Assembly: GCF_039543825.1 (NCBI RefSeq)
Contig: NZ_BAABKM010000002.1
Span: 1,210,133 to 1,274,132 of the forward strand
Length of the DNA stretch: 64,000 nt
Direction of reading: 5' to 3'
From: Nocardioides conyzicola
GTDB lineage: Bacteria > Actinomycetota > Actinomycetes > Propionibacteriales > Nocardioidaceae
Shown: piece by piece, positions 54,712 through 62,222 of the stretch
Position numbering within the stretch: position 1 is the stretch's first letter
Layout of the letters: each line of letters opens with the position of its first letter
Translations under genes and position numbers: made by a program
The notes under the pieces: model-generated
Told to the model about the DNA's origin: nothing
Seen by the model: the letters and a program-made list of their open reading frames with translations, nothing else
The model's database searches: none

Positions 54712-55119
54712 TCAGGCGGCGGCGAGCTGGAACAGCTCTGGCTCGCTGAGCCCGGCGAGCAGCCGCGCCTCGGTCTCGTCGTACGCCCTCTCGTCGCGCA
54801 GGATCCGCAGCAGCCCGGCGTACCCGTGACCGGCGGCCAGGGTCACGACCAGCGACTCGGCGCCGAACCGGTCCAGCCACGCCCACAGCGTCCGGGCGTC
54901 GATCTGGTGCCGCGCGACCCGGGCGAGCACGAAGTCGACCCGACGGTCGGGCAGCTCCTCGTCGAGCCGGATCCGGACGTCGCCGAGGGTGGCGAGCGCC
55001 GGGTGGCGCGACACGCGGCGCGCCCGGCGGGCGGCCTCGCGGGCGGGGGATGCGGGGCGGGTGGCCAGGTAGGCCAGGAGCACGGCGAGCGGGACTCCGA
55101 GAGCGATCAGGGTGTTCAC
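54712..55119 (-). CDS. Small protein with one N-terminal membrane segment, unknown function
   Basis: 135 aa from GTG 55119, with GAGGAACC as ribosome site. NTLIALGVPLAVLLAYLAT forms a single membrane helix; the remaining 115 residues are a soluble Arg-rich helical domain with VARHQIDARTLWAWLDRFG and AAGHGYAGLLRIL. No family was recognised. Its upstream region shares a 49-bp block with that of the small gene at 61974, which suggests common control. Confidence 0.75.
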   Translation of the reverse strand: MNTLIALGVPLAVLLAYLATRPASPAREAARRARRVSRHPALATLGDVRIRLDEELPDRRVDFVLARVARHQIDARTLWAWLDRFGAESLVVTLAAGHGYAGLLRILRDERAYDETEARLLAGLSEPELFQLAAA

Positions 55120-55161
55120 GACGGTTCCTCAGGTGGGGGCGGGACCTCGTTGTCCCGATGG

Positions 55162-55210
55162 CCCCACGGTGCCGCGACCCGCTTGGGGCCGGCTGGGACC
55201 GGACTGGGAG
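55162..55210 (-). promoter_or_regulatory. 49-bp conserved promoter block with 11-bp-period repeat, copy 1
   Basis: Thirty-nine of 49 positions match the block at 62223-62271. On the plus strand GGCTGGGA (55191-55198) and GACTGGGA (55202-55209) form a direct repeat with an 11-bp period, typical of OmpR/PhoB-type response-regulator sites. On the minus strand the repeat lies upstream of the gene starting at 55119, where a -35 would be expected. Confidence 0.6.
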
Positions 55211-55213
55211 CCG

Positions 55214-55618
55214 TCAGGCGGCGTGGGCGCGGCGCTTCTGGTGGCGCAGCCAGATCAGGCCGGCGATCGGCAGGACGGCCGGCACGAAGCCGTAGCCGAT
55301 GCCGTAGTCGGACCACACCGAGGCGTCCGGGAACCAGTCGCGCTCGACCAGGCTGAGCGTCCCGACCGTCAGCACACCGGCGAGCTCGACCCAGAGCATC
55401 ACGCTGGCGAACCCGGTCCGCCCGACCGACGCCTGGCGGATCGCGACCCAGCCGAGGGCGTAGGTCACGGCGGCCGCGAGGGAGAGCCAGTACGCGACCG
55501 GCGCCTCGTCGTACTGGGTGGTCAGCTGCACCAGCGCGCGGGCGCCGGCGGCGAGGGCGAAGAGCGCGTAGAAGGCGAGCAGCACCTTGTGCGGCCCGCT
55601 GCGCGGGGTGTCGGTCAT
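55214..55618 (-). CDS. Four-helix membrane protein of unknown function
   Basis: 134 aa; ATG 55618 overlaps the upstream stop as ATGA. Four hydrophobic segments: VLLAFYALFALAAGARALV, YWLSLAAAVTYALGWVAI, FASVMLWVELAGVLTVGTLSL and YGFVPAVLPIAGLIWL, followed by a basic tail. It resembles small actinobacterial integral membrane proteins without known function. Cotranscribed with the gene at 55615-55971. Confidence 0.8.
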   Translation of the reverse strand: MTDTPRSGPHKVLLAFYALFALAAGARALVQLTTQYDEAPVAYWLSLAAAVTYALGWVAIRQASVGRTGFASVMLWVELAGVLTVGTLSLVERDWFPDASVWSDYGIGYGFVPAVLPIAGLIWLRHQKRRAHAA

Positions 55619-55971
55619 GCCGTCATCTCCAGTCGTACGGCGACCACAGCGATCGCGAGTGCGGCGACCGCCACGACGCCGGACGACCAGGGCGCGCGGT
55701 CGTCCTTGACCGACTGCATCGCGATCGGCAGCACGCACACGGATGCGAGCAGGTAGCCGACGTACGTCGAGGTCGAGTCGGGGCCGTCGCCACTGAAGGC
55801 GCCGAGCCCGGCCAGGGCGCGGATCACGAGCAGCACCTCCAGCATCCACGTCATCTGGTCCAGCCAGCCCGGCCGCTCGCCGCGCCGGAACGCCACGACG
55901 AGGGCGAGGACGACGACCAGCACCGCGTACCCGACCACGATGAAGGTGATCTGGGTGGACACGCTCGGCAT
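55615..55971 (-). CDS. Integral membrane protein of unknown function
   Basis: 118 aa from ATG 55971; ATG 55989 would overlap the divergent methyltransferase start. Four hydrophobic helices: TFIVVGYAVLVVVLALVVAF, WMLEVLLVIRALAGLGAF, YVGYLLASVCVLPIAM and SSGVVAVAALAIAVVAVRL. Its stop is coupled to the next membrane-protein gene. The pair may form a small membrane complex. Confidence 0.78.
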   Translation of the reverse strand: MPSVSTQITFIVVGYAVLVVVLALVVAFRRGERPGWLDQMTWMLEVLLVIRALAGLGAFSGDGPDSTSTYVGYLLASVCVLPIAMQSVKDDRAPWSSGVVAVAALAIAVVAVRLEMTA

Positions 55972-55987
55972 GGGAGCATCATCGACC

Positions 55988-56749
55988 ATGCCGTACGCCG
56001 AGCTGGTCGCCACCCTCCGCGCTGCCGGCTGCGTCTTCGCGGAGGACGAGGCCCGGGTGCTGACCGAGGCAGCTCGCGACGACGCCTCGCTGGCCTGGAT
56101 GCTGGCGCGCCGGGTCGCCGGCGAGCCCCTGGAGCTGGTCGTCGGCTTCGCCGACTTCTGCGGGCTCCGGATCGCGGTCGCGCCGGGGGTCTTCGTGCCG
56201 CGGCAACGCTCGTCCGCGCTGGTCCGCGCCGCTGCAGCGGGGCTGGCCGCCGGGGACGTCGTCGTCGACCTGTGCTGCGGGACCGGCGCCCTCGGTGCGG
56301 CCCTGGCCGCCGGCGTACCCGGCCTGGAGGTGTACGCCGCCGACGTCGACCCGGACGCGGTCGCCTGTGCGCGGCGCAACCTGCCGCCGGACCGGGTGTT
56401 CGAGGGCGACCTCTACGAGGCCCTGCCCGGCGACCTCCGTGGCCGGGTGGCCGCGCTGGTCGTCAACGCGCCGTACGTCCCGACCGACGACATCGCCCTG
56501 ATGCCACCGGAGGCCCGCGACCACGAGCACCGGGTCGCCCTCGACGGAGGCGCCGACGGGCTCGACGTGCAGCGCGGCGTCGTCGCCGGTGCGGGCGCGT
56601 GGCTGGCGCCCGGCGGGCGGCTGCTCATCGAGTCGAGCCGCGCCCAGGCGCCGGTTACCGCCGCACTGATGGCCGCCGCCGGCCTCGCCACCGCGATCAC
56701 GCTCGATGACGAGGTCGACGGCACGGTCGTCATCGGGACCAGGAGCTGA
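55988..56749 (+). CDS. HemK/PrmC-like protein N5-glutamine methyltransferase, variant motif
   Basis: 253 aa from ATG 55988. AdoMet-binding motif VVVDLCCGTGALGAALAAG (about residues 88-106) and LEVYAADVDPDAV are clear. The substrate motif reads NAPYVP where HemK and PrmC have NPPY. The N-terminal 80 residues fit the helical domain of that family, and FVPRQRSSALV is the expected linker. It is a paralogue type often annotated as putative glutamine methyltransferase; the target may differ from release factors. The 3' end overlaps the convergent gene by 20 nt. Confidence 0.82.
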   Translation: MPYAELVATLRAAGCVFAEDEARVLTEAARDDASLAWMLARRVAGEPLELVVGFADFCGLRIAVAPGVFVPRQRSSALVRAAAAGLAAGDVVVDLCCGTGALGAALAAGVPGLEVYAADVDPDAVACARRNLPPDRVFEGDLYEALPGDLRGRVAALVVNAPYVPTDDIALMPPEARDHEHRVALDGGADGLDVQRGVVAGAGAWLAPGGRLLIESSRAQAPVTAALMAAAGLATAITLDDEVDGTVVIGTRS

Positions 56750-57587
56750 CCGTCTCCGCGAGCGGCACGGTCGGGCGGCCGAGGAGCCGGGCGAGGTCGC
56801 CGGTGGTGACGCCGAGGAGGCCCTCGGCGGCGTTGCCGTCGAGCGCGACCACGAAGCCGGCGGTGCCCTCGTCGAGCCCGGCGTCGAGCAGCGCGGCCCG
56901 GTGCTCGTCGGGCGTCAGTCGCTGGTAGGTGACCTCGCGGCCGAGGACCTCGCCGAAGACGAAGGCGAGCTCGTCGAACGACCACGCGACGTCGCCGGAC
57001 AGCTCGTAGACGGCGCCGTCGTGGCCCTCGGTGCTCAGCGCGACGGCGGCCGCGTCGGCGTAGTCGGCGCGGGGAGCGCTCGCGATCCGGCCGTCACCGG
57101 CGCTGCCGGCCACCACACCGGTCGCCTTGGCCTGCTCGAAGGTCGGGAGGTAGTTCTCGGTGTACCAGCCGTTGCGCAGGAATGTGAACGGCAGCCCGCT
57201 GGCGCGGATGACCTGCTCGGTCGCCGCGTGCTCGGGCGCCACGACGAGCGTGGTGTCGTCGGCGGCCGGGGCGCTCGTGTAGACGATGCGGCTGACGCCG
57301 GCCCGCTGGGCGAGCTCGACGACGGCGGTGTGCTGCGGCACCCGCCGGCCGACCTCGCTGCCGGAGACGAGCAGGAGGACGTCGCCGGCAGCCAGCCACG
57401 GCACGGACGCGGGGACGTCGTCGAAGTCGAGCCGCTCGACCCGGACGCCGCGCTGCGCGAGGTCGGCGAGCTTCTCCACCGAGCGGCCGGTGGCCACGAT
57501 CTCCGAGGGCTCGACCCCGCGCTCGAGCAACGACTCGACGGTACGACGGCCCAGCGGGCCGGTGGCTCCGGTGACGACGAACGACAT
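56730..57587 (-). CDS. NmrA-like NAD(P)H-binding oxidoreductase
   Basis: 285 aa from ATG 57587. Atypical SDR with SFVVTGATGPLGRRTVESLLERG (Rossmann GATGPLG), YTSAPAADDT and LPFTFLRNGWYTENYLPT, as in QorB-type quinone oxidoreductases and NmrA-like proteins. It is divergent from an HxlR regulator and the shared 125-nt gap holds paired operators. QorB-like quinone reductase activity under redox or quinone stress is a reasonable inference. Confidence 0.88.
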   Translation of the reverse strand: MSFVVTGATGPLGRRTVESLLERGVEPSEIVATGRSVEKLADLAQRGVRVERLDFDDVPASVPWLAAGDVLLLVSGSEVGRRVPQHTAVVELAQRAGVSRIVYTSAPAADDTTLVVAPEHAATEQVIRASGLPFTFLRNGWYTENYLPTFEQAKATGVVAGSAGDGRIASAPRADYADAAAVALSTEGHDGAVYELSGDVAWSFDELAFVFGEVLGREVTYQRLTPDEHRAALLDAGLDEGTAGFVVALDGNAAEGLLGVTTGDLARLLGRPTVPLAETVSSWSR

Positions 57588-57661
57588 GACAACCTCACAG
57601 ATCAGGGGTGGTGCGGACACAGGCTGCAACCGCCCGGTCGGGCGGCACCTTCCCGATCGCA

Positions 57662-57703
57662 GGTACCCACTTCAAAGTGGGGTACCCACCCACGGGTGGG
57701 TAC
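57662..57703. promoter_or_regulatory. Paired palindromic operators of the HxlR-type regulator
   Basis: Two inverted repeats stand side by side: GGTACCCACTT / AAGTGGGGTACC (57662-57685, one-base bulge) and the perfect GTACCCACCC-AC-GGGTGGGTAC (57682-57703). Both begin with GTACCCAC. They end 9 nt before the hxlR ATG (57713), so the regulator should repress itself and the divergent oxidoreductase. Confidence 0.7.
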
Positions 57704-57712
57704 GATGGCCGC

Positions 57713-58045
57713 ATGACCGCCGCACGCGAGCTCCAGGCCGACACCGCCTGCCCGGCCACCCGGACCCTGGTCGAGCACGTCACCAGCAAGTGGGGCGTCC
57801 TCGTCCTGCTGGCGCTCGACGACCGCACCATGCGCTGGAGCGAGCTCAAGCGGGAGATCGACGGGGTCAGCGAGAAGATGCTGATCCAGACGCTGCAGAC
57901 GCTCGAGGCCGACGGGCTGGTGCTGCGCACCGCGCATCCCGTCGTACCCCCGCACGTCGAGTACACCCTCACCGGGCCCGGCCACGAGGCAGCGGAGCTG
58001 CTCGCGCCGCTCGTCACCTGGGCCTTCCACCGCGCGCAGTCATGA
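57713..58045 (+). CDS. HxlR-family winged-helix transcriptional regulator
   Basis: 110 aa from ATG 57713. Typical start ACPATRTLVEHVTSKWGVLVLLALDD, with recognition-helix region VSEKMLIQTLQTLEADGLVLRT and wing VPPHVEYTLTGPGHEAAELL. A single Cys at the N-terminus (TACPAT) matches redox- or quinone-sensing members such as YodB and HypR. The next gene starts within its stop. Confidence 0.92.
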   Translation: MTAARELQADTACPATRTLVEHVTSKWGVLVLLALDDRTMRWSELKREIDGVSEKMLIQTLQTLEADGLVLRTAHPVVPPHVEYTLTGPGHEAAELLAPLVTWAFHRAQS

Positions 58046-58812
58046 CCGGCGGCCTGTCCCTCACCTGGTGGGGACACGCCTCCGCCACCATTGCCCTGGA
58101 CGACGTCCGCGTGGCCGTCGACCCGCTGCTCAGCGACCAGCTCTTCCACCTGCACCGCTACACCGCGCACCCCACCGCCGAGGCGACCGACGCCGACGTC
58201 GTGCTGGTCTCGCACCTGCACCACGACCACCTGCACCTGCCGTCGCTGCGCCGCTTCGGCCGCGACGTCCCGATCCTGGTGCCCCGGGGCGGGGAGTCCC
58301 TGCTCCGCGACCTCGGCCCCGACCGGGTGCTGCCGGTCGCACCCGGGGACGTGCTCGAGGTCGGCGGGGCGACGGTCCGCGTGCTCGCCGCGACGCACGA
58401 CGGGGGCCGCGGGCCGCACACGCGGATCGCCGGCCCGCCGCTCGGCTTCCGCGTCGACGCGGCCGACCGGTCCGCCTGGTTCCCCGGCGACACCGAGCTG
58501 CGCGAGGACATGTACGACGTCGGCCGGGTCGACCTCGCCCTGGTCCCCGTCGGCGGCTGGGGGCCCACGCTGGAGGACGGGCACCTGGACCCCGTCGACG
58601 GCGCCGAGGCCGTACGCCGCGTCGGGGCCGGCCTCGCCGTACCCGTCCACTGGGGCACGTTCTGGCCGCTCGGCCTGCGCCGGCTGGCCCGCGCCAACCA
58701 CCAGCGGCTCTTCGTCACGCCGGGCGAGCGGTTCCTGGCCGCCGTCGCTGACCTCACCCCCGAGATCCGCGCGCTGCTCGCCGTACCCGGGGAGCGCCTG
58801 CTCGTCAGTTGA
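58042..58812 (+). CDS. MBL-fold hydrolase (UlaG/NAPE-PLD-like)
   Basis: 256 aa; ATG 58042 overlaps the hxlR stop as ATGA. Begins LTWWGHASATIALDDVRVAVDPLLS, with SHLHHDHLHLP (HxHxDH), FPGDTEL and PVHWGTFWPL, the layout of UlaG- and NAPE-PLD-like metallo-hydrolases. Coupling to the regulator suggests it is part of the same response. Substrate unknown. Its end overlaps the convergent EEP gene by 8 nt. Confidence 0.88.
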   Translation: MTGGLSLTWWGHASATIALDDVRVAVDPLLSDQLFHLHRYTAHPTAEATDADVVLVSHLHHDHLHLPSLRRFGRDVPILVPRGGESLLRDLGPDRVLPVAPGDVLEVGGATVRVLAATHDGGRGPHTRIAGPPLGFRVDAADRSAWFPGDTELREDMYDVGRVDLALVPVGGWGPTLEDGHLDPVDGAEAVRRVGAGLAVPVHWGTFWPLGLRRLARANHQRLFVTPGERFLAAVADLTPEIRALLAVPGERLLVS

Positions 58813-59857
58813 GCTGCAGGCGGGCGGCGAGCGGCCGGTGGTCGCTGTGGAAGCCGGTCAGCACCTGCTGCCCGAGCGCGTCGATCCGCCCGACGGACAG
58901 GGCGTGACGGTCCACCCAGACGTAGTCGATGCTGCGCTTCTGGGAGGGGTACGTCGACCGCGGGGCGGCGCCGAGGAGCTGGTACGTCGAGCGGGCGACC
59001 CGACCCACGGTGCGGGCCGGTCCCCCCGCCGGGTGGTGCTTCAGGTCGGCTCTGGCGTCGAAGTTGAAGTCACCGGTGCCGACGACCCACCGGGTGCCGG
59101 CCGAGCGCCAGGCGTCCACGAGGTCGCCGAGCTGGGTCCGGGCCTGCTCGGCGTTGACCGTCGCCGTCCACCGGCCGGGCCGGTCCGGGTCCTCGATCAT
59201 CGGCGGCAGGTGGGCGTCGAGGACGGTGAGGCGACCGCCGCTCGCGCGGTGCTCGAGGGTGACGACGGCGATCTGGCGGCTGCCGAACGGGTAGTCACCC
59301 GTGTCCACGCCGGAGATCGCGTCGACGAGCTCGGCCCGCACGAACTTGAACGTCGAGGTCCGCCACGAGACGGCGAGCTCGGAGAACCCACCCTTCTCGG
59401 GGAAGGTCGCGGTCGTCCAGCCGGGGAGCTCGTGCAGCATGCCGCCGACGTGCTGCGCCTCCTGCCAGCCGACGACGTCGAGGCCGGGCCGTCCGACCAG
59501 CCGGAGCACGTCGGCCGAGGCCCCGCTGGCCGACTGGGAGTGGAGCACGTTCATGCTCGCGACGCCGACCACGTCGATCGCCCGCTCCACCGGGGCCACG
59601 GTCCCGGCGGCCTGCCCGCCACGGGCCAGCTTGACCGGGCGCACGATCCGGGGCTCGACCGACCGGGGGGTCGTGGTGACGCCGGCGACCGGCGCCGCGG
59701 CGTGCGGCACCGCGGTCGACCGGGGAGCGTCGTCGGCGACCGCGGGGGCGACGAGGACCCCGAGCACGGTGGCGAGGAGGAGCAGCGGCGGCGGGCCCGA
59801 CCACGTGAACCGTCGCCGAAGGTCGTGACGGCGCGCCGTACGAACCCGGATGACCAC
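58805..59857 (-). CDS. Exported EEP-fold (endonuclease/exonuclease/phosphatase) protein, second in window
   Basis: 350 aa from GTG 59857. A basic N-terminus and hydrophobic PPLLLLATVLGVLVAPAVADD form a signal peptide. The EEP domain starts near VVGVASMNVLHS and holds VVGWQEAQ, LTVLDAHLPP, VVGTGDFNFDA, SIDYVWVD and a terminal FHSDHRPLAARL. The fold is shared with the protein at 7656, but the two are not close. Extracellular nuclease or phosphodiesterase. Confidence 0.83.
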   Translation of the reverse strand: MVIRVRTARRHDLRRRFTWSGPPPLLLLATVLGVLVAPAVADDAPRSTAVPHAAAPVAGVTTTPRSVEPRIVRPVKLARGGQAAGTVAPVERAIDVVGVASMNVLHSQSASGASADVLRLVGRPGLDVVGWQEAQHVGGMLHELPGWTTATFPEKGGFSELAVSWRTSTFKFVRAELVDAISGVDTGDYPFGSRQIAVVTLEHRASGGRLTVLDAHLPPMIEDPDRPGRWTATVNAEQARTQLGDLVDAWRSAGTRWVVGTGDFNFDARADLKHHPAGGPARTVGRVARSTYQLLGAAPRSTYPSQKRSIDYVWVDRHALSVGRIDALGQQVLTGFHSDHRPLAARLQLN

Positions 59858-59987
59858 GCGGCTTCCCCTCCGGCTCGGTCCAACGAGAACACCACGCTAG
59901 CCCCATGAGCCCCTCGGGTCCCGGAGGCCACGCCCGTGTCGTGGGCCGCCGTCGAGGCCGGCACCGCGGGCCAGTACCGTCCCGGGT

Positions 59988-60488
59988 GTGACCACCGCGC
60001 ATCCGTCGTACGACGAGCTCGCCGCCCTTCCCTCCTACGCGACCCGGGCCGTCCCGACGGCGTTCGAGGACATCAACGGCCACCTCAACATCCGGCACTA
60101 CGTGGGCATCGCGAGCGAGGGCCTCGACGAGTCGCTCGCCGACGTGGGGATCCCGCAGAACTGGCCCACCGTCGCCGGCCAGGCGGTCTTCAGCGCCGAG
60201 CACCACATGACCTACCTGTCCGAGCTGCGCACGGGCGACAAGATCTCCGTGCGGGTCCGCCTGGTCGGCCGCTCCTCGCGCGCCGCCCACGTCGTCGTCT
60301 ACCTGCTCGACGACTCGCACCAGAAGCTCAGCTACGTGATGGAAGAGATCTTCCTGCACATCGACATGGAGAGCCGCCGCACGGCCGACTGGCCCGACGA
60401 CGTGGCCGGGGCGATCGACCGTCAGATCGCCGCCGACGCGAACCTCGCCTGGCAGCCCGTGCTCTCGGGCTCGATGGCCCTGCGCTAG
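59988..60488 (+). CDS. Thioesterase family protein (hotdog fold)
   Basis: 166 aa from GTG 59988. 4HBT-like segment TAFEDINGHLNIRHYVGIASEG has the Asn-x-x-His-region seen in hotdog acyl-CoA thioesterases; TYLSELRTGDKISVRVRLVGRSSRAAHV in parts and YVMEEIFLHID complete the sheet. Probable hydrolysis of acyl- or hydroxybenzoyl-CoA. The next gene follows after 4 nt. Confidence 0.86.
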   Translation: MTTAHPSYDELAALPSYATRAVPTAFEDINGHLNIRHYVGIASEGLDESLADVGIPQNWPTVAGQAVFSAEHHMTYLSELRTGDKISVRVRLVGRSSRAAHVVVYLLDDSHQKLSYVMEEIFLHIDMESRRTADWPDDVAGAIDRQIAADANLAWQPVLSGSMALR

Positions 60489-60492
60489 GACC

Positions 60493-60903
60493 GTGGACCC
60501 GACCGACCTGCTCGGCACCTGGTCGCTGACGCGGACGGTCGCCGACCACCTCGCCGGCGAGCGCCGTGACGTGGTCGGCACCGCGGAGCTGACCCGGGAG
60601 GCCGGCGACCGCGTCCGGTGGACCGAGTCCGGCACGATGACCTGGCCGGGACACGCCGTGCCCGTGAGCCGCACGCTGTACGTCGTGCTCGAGGCCGACG
60701 GCTGGTTCGTGCGGTTCGAGGACGGGCGCCCCTTCCACCCGTGGGCCGTCGGCCGCCAGGTCGACCACCCGTGCGCGCCGGACCACTACCGCGGGCTGGT
60801 GGAGACGGTGGGCGAGCCGGTCACGTCGTGGACGGTCACCTGGGACGCGTCCGGGCCCGAGAAGGACTACCGGATGGTCACCCGGCACACGGACCGGGGC
60901 TGA
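60493..60903 (+). CDS. DUF6314 family protein
   Basis: 136 aa from GTG 60493. Begins DLLGTWSLTRTVADHLAGE, and has ESGTMTWPGHAVPVSRTLYV, HPWAVGRQVDHPCAPDHYRG and the terminal VTWDASGPEKDYRMVTRHT, the blocks of the DUF6314 beta-barrel family. Function unknown. Probably cotranscribed with the thioesterase. Confidence 0.82.
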   Translation: MDPTDLLGTWSLTRTVADHLAGERRDVVGTAELTREAGDRVRWTESGTMTWPGHAVPVSRTLYVVLEADGWFVRFEDGRPFHPWAVGRQVDHPCAPDHYRGLVETVGEPVTSWTVTWDASGPEKDYRMVTRHTDRG

Positions 60904-60918
60904 GCCGGCACTCTCGGC

Positions 60919-60990
60919 TGTAACGCCGTGTTACTGGCTCTGCCCAGGGGGTTGCAGCACCCGGGGAACAGTCAGTAACCGGGCGTTACA
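60919..60990. repeat. Interrupted inverted repeat between convergent genes
   Basis: TGTAACGCCGTGTTACTG (60919-60936) and CAGTAACCGGGCGTTACA (60973-60990) pair at 16 of 18 positions around a 36-nt loop that itself holds GGGT-TGCAGC-ACCC. It fills the gap between the convergent DUF6314 and LuxR-type genes. A bidirectional terminator is the simple reading; the TGTAAC ends could also be those of a small mobile element. Confidence 0.55.
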
Positions 60991-61008
60991 ACCCGCACGA
61001 CGAGACGG

Positions 61009-61488
61009 CTAGTCGCGGCGGACGATCCCGTGCTGCATCGCCCAGATCGCGGCCTGGCTGCGGCTGTTGACGCCGACCTTGCGGTAGGCCGCGCGGATGT
61101 AGGTCTTCACGGAGTTGATGCTGATGTAGACCCGGTCGGCGATCTCCTGGTTGGTGAGCCCCTCGGCGATCAGGGCGAGCACCTGCACCTCGCGACCGGT
61201 GAGCCCGACGGCCTCGGCACCTGCGGCCGAGGGGTGCGCGGCCGCCTCCACCATCATCACGATCTGCTCGACGCCCACCTGGAGTGGCACCCAGGCCGCG
61301 CCCGTGCGCCGCAGCTGCGAGTCGGGCGTCTCGTCGGCCGGTCCGTCGTGCAGCACGACGTCGACCAGGCGGGAGGTCTCCTCGACCACGACCACGCGGT
61401 GCGCCTGCTGGGCGAGCATCCGGCGGAGCCCCTGCTCCACGAGCCGATCGGGGCTGGCGATGGCCACCCTCACGGGTCGTCCGGACAT
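61009..61488 (-). CDS. LuxR-type HTH regulator with atypical N-terminal domain
   Basis: 159 aa from ATG 61488. The C-terminal LuxR/GerE HTH is clear: LTGREVQVLALIAEGLTNQEIADRVYIS in parts, NSVKTYIRAAYRKVGVNSRSQA. The N-terminal 85 residues start like a receiver (RVAIASPDRLVEQGL) but are short and show no convincing phospho-acceptor Asp or conserved Lys. It may be an orphan regulator that is not phosphorylated. An inverted repeat lies 40 nt upstream. Confidence 0.87.
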   Translation of the reverse strand: MSGRPVRVAIASPDRLVEQGLRRMLAQQAHRVVVVEETSRLVDVVLHDGPADETPDSQLRRTGAAWVPLQVGVEQIVMMVEAAAHPSAAGAEAVGLTGREVQVLALIAEGLTNQEIADRVYISINSVKTYIRAAYRKVGVNSRSQAAIWAMQHGIVRRD

Positions 61489-61527
61489 GGATCTGATCCT
61501 CCCGACGACCGGGCTCCCGGGGCCACC

Positions 61528-61558
61528 TGAACTCACCACCCGAAAGGGTGAAAGTTCA
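61528..61558. terminator. Inverted repeat between the DUF7218 gene and the LuxR-type gene
   Basis: Outer arms TGAACT (61528-61533) and AGTTCA (61553-61558) enclose CACCC-GAAA-GGGTG (61537-61550). It directly follows the DUF7218 stop on the minus strand, so it may terminate that gene. It also lies 40-70 nt before the LuxR-type start and could be an operator. Confidence 0.45.
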
Positions 61559-61559
61559 C

Positions 61560-61832
61560 TCAGTGGTCACGCAGGGCGTGGATCAGCTCGTCCTTCGTCA
61601 TCGTCGAGCGGCCCGAGATCTCGAGCTCGGCGGCGCGCTCGCGCAGGTCGCGGACCGTCCACTCGTCGTACGCCGGGGACCTGCCGCCCCGGCGTCCGAC
61701 TGCGGAGCGTGAGGTGTTGGCAGCGGCGTTGGCGATCGCCGCGGACTTCTGCTTGCTGTTGCCCTCGTCGCGCAGCTTCTCGTAGAGCTCGTCGTCCTTG
61801 ACGCTCGGTCCGGGCTTCTTCGATGCGGGCAT
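61560..61832 (-). CDS. DUF7218 family protein with Rho-N/SAP-like C-terminus
   Basis: 90 aa from ATG 61832 behind a strong GGAGGTGACCG site. The N-terminal half is Lys/Asp-rich (KKPGPSVKDDELYEKLRDEG, NSKQKSAAIANAAANTSRSA). The C-terminus WTVRDLRERAAELEISGRST and TKDELIHALRDH matches the Rho termination factor N-terminal/SAP-like helix pair, which binds nucleic acid. Function unknown; similar small proteins are common in actinobacteria. Confidence 0.85.
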   Translation of the reverse strand: MPASKKPGPSVKDDELYEKLRDEGNSKQKSAAIANAAANTSRSAVGRRGGRSPAYDEWTVRDLRERAAELEISGRSTMTKDELIHALRDH

Positions 61833-61893
61833 CGGTCACCTCCGTGGGTCGTCGGTACGGCGTCGCCGGTACCCGACACTCGTCCGGACATGC

Positions 61894-61931
61894 GAGAACC
61901 CCTCCCCGCCGCTGGCGGGAGAGGGGCTCTC
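61894..61931 (-). terminator. Strong hairpin downstream of the 58-aa membrane protein gene
   Basis: GAGAACCCCTCCCCGCC (61894-61910) pairs with GGCGGGAGAGGGGCTCTC (61914-61931) around a GCT loop, with one unpaired or mismatched base. It stands 43 nt beyond the stop at 61974 on the minus strand. Confidence 0.65.
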
Positions 61932-61973
61932 AGGGGAGGGACGACCGGGCGGGGGTGGCCCGGACGGCAGCGA

Positions 61974-62150
61974 TCACGCGGCCCGGCTGAAGGTGCGGTC
62001 GGACGGTCCGGCGACGGACAGGACGACCGGGGTGCCGGTGCCGCGGAGGTCACGCACCGCCACGACGATGGCGGCGACCGCGACGGCGGAGGCGAGGGCG
62101 GCGATGGTGAGGACGGCGTACGCGAAGGCGACGTAGGTGGTGTCGATCAT
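61974..62150 (-). CDS. 58-aa single-pass membrane protein
   Basis: ATG 62150 has AGGAGA 6 nt upstream. IDTTYVAFAYAVLTIAALA and SAVAVAAIVVAVRDL form one or two close hydrophobic stretches; a short polar tail (TPVVLSVAGPSDRTFSRAA) follows. No family was recognised. Evidence that it is a gene: good ribosome site, membrane-protein composition, a strong terminator after it, and a 49-bp promoter block before it that also precedes the gene at 54712. Confidence 0.7.
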   Translation of the reverse strand: MIDTTYVAFAYAVLTIAALASAVAVAAIVVAVRDLRGTGTPVVLSVAGPSDRTFSRAA

Positions 62151-62222
62151 GGGGGTTCTCCTGACTGGTCGGGCCCGGGGGGTGGTGGGCCCGGATCGGT
62201 GTGCCGGAGTGCTCCCCGGCAG

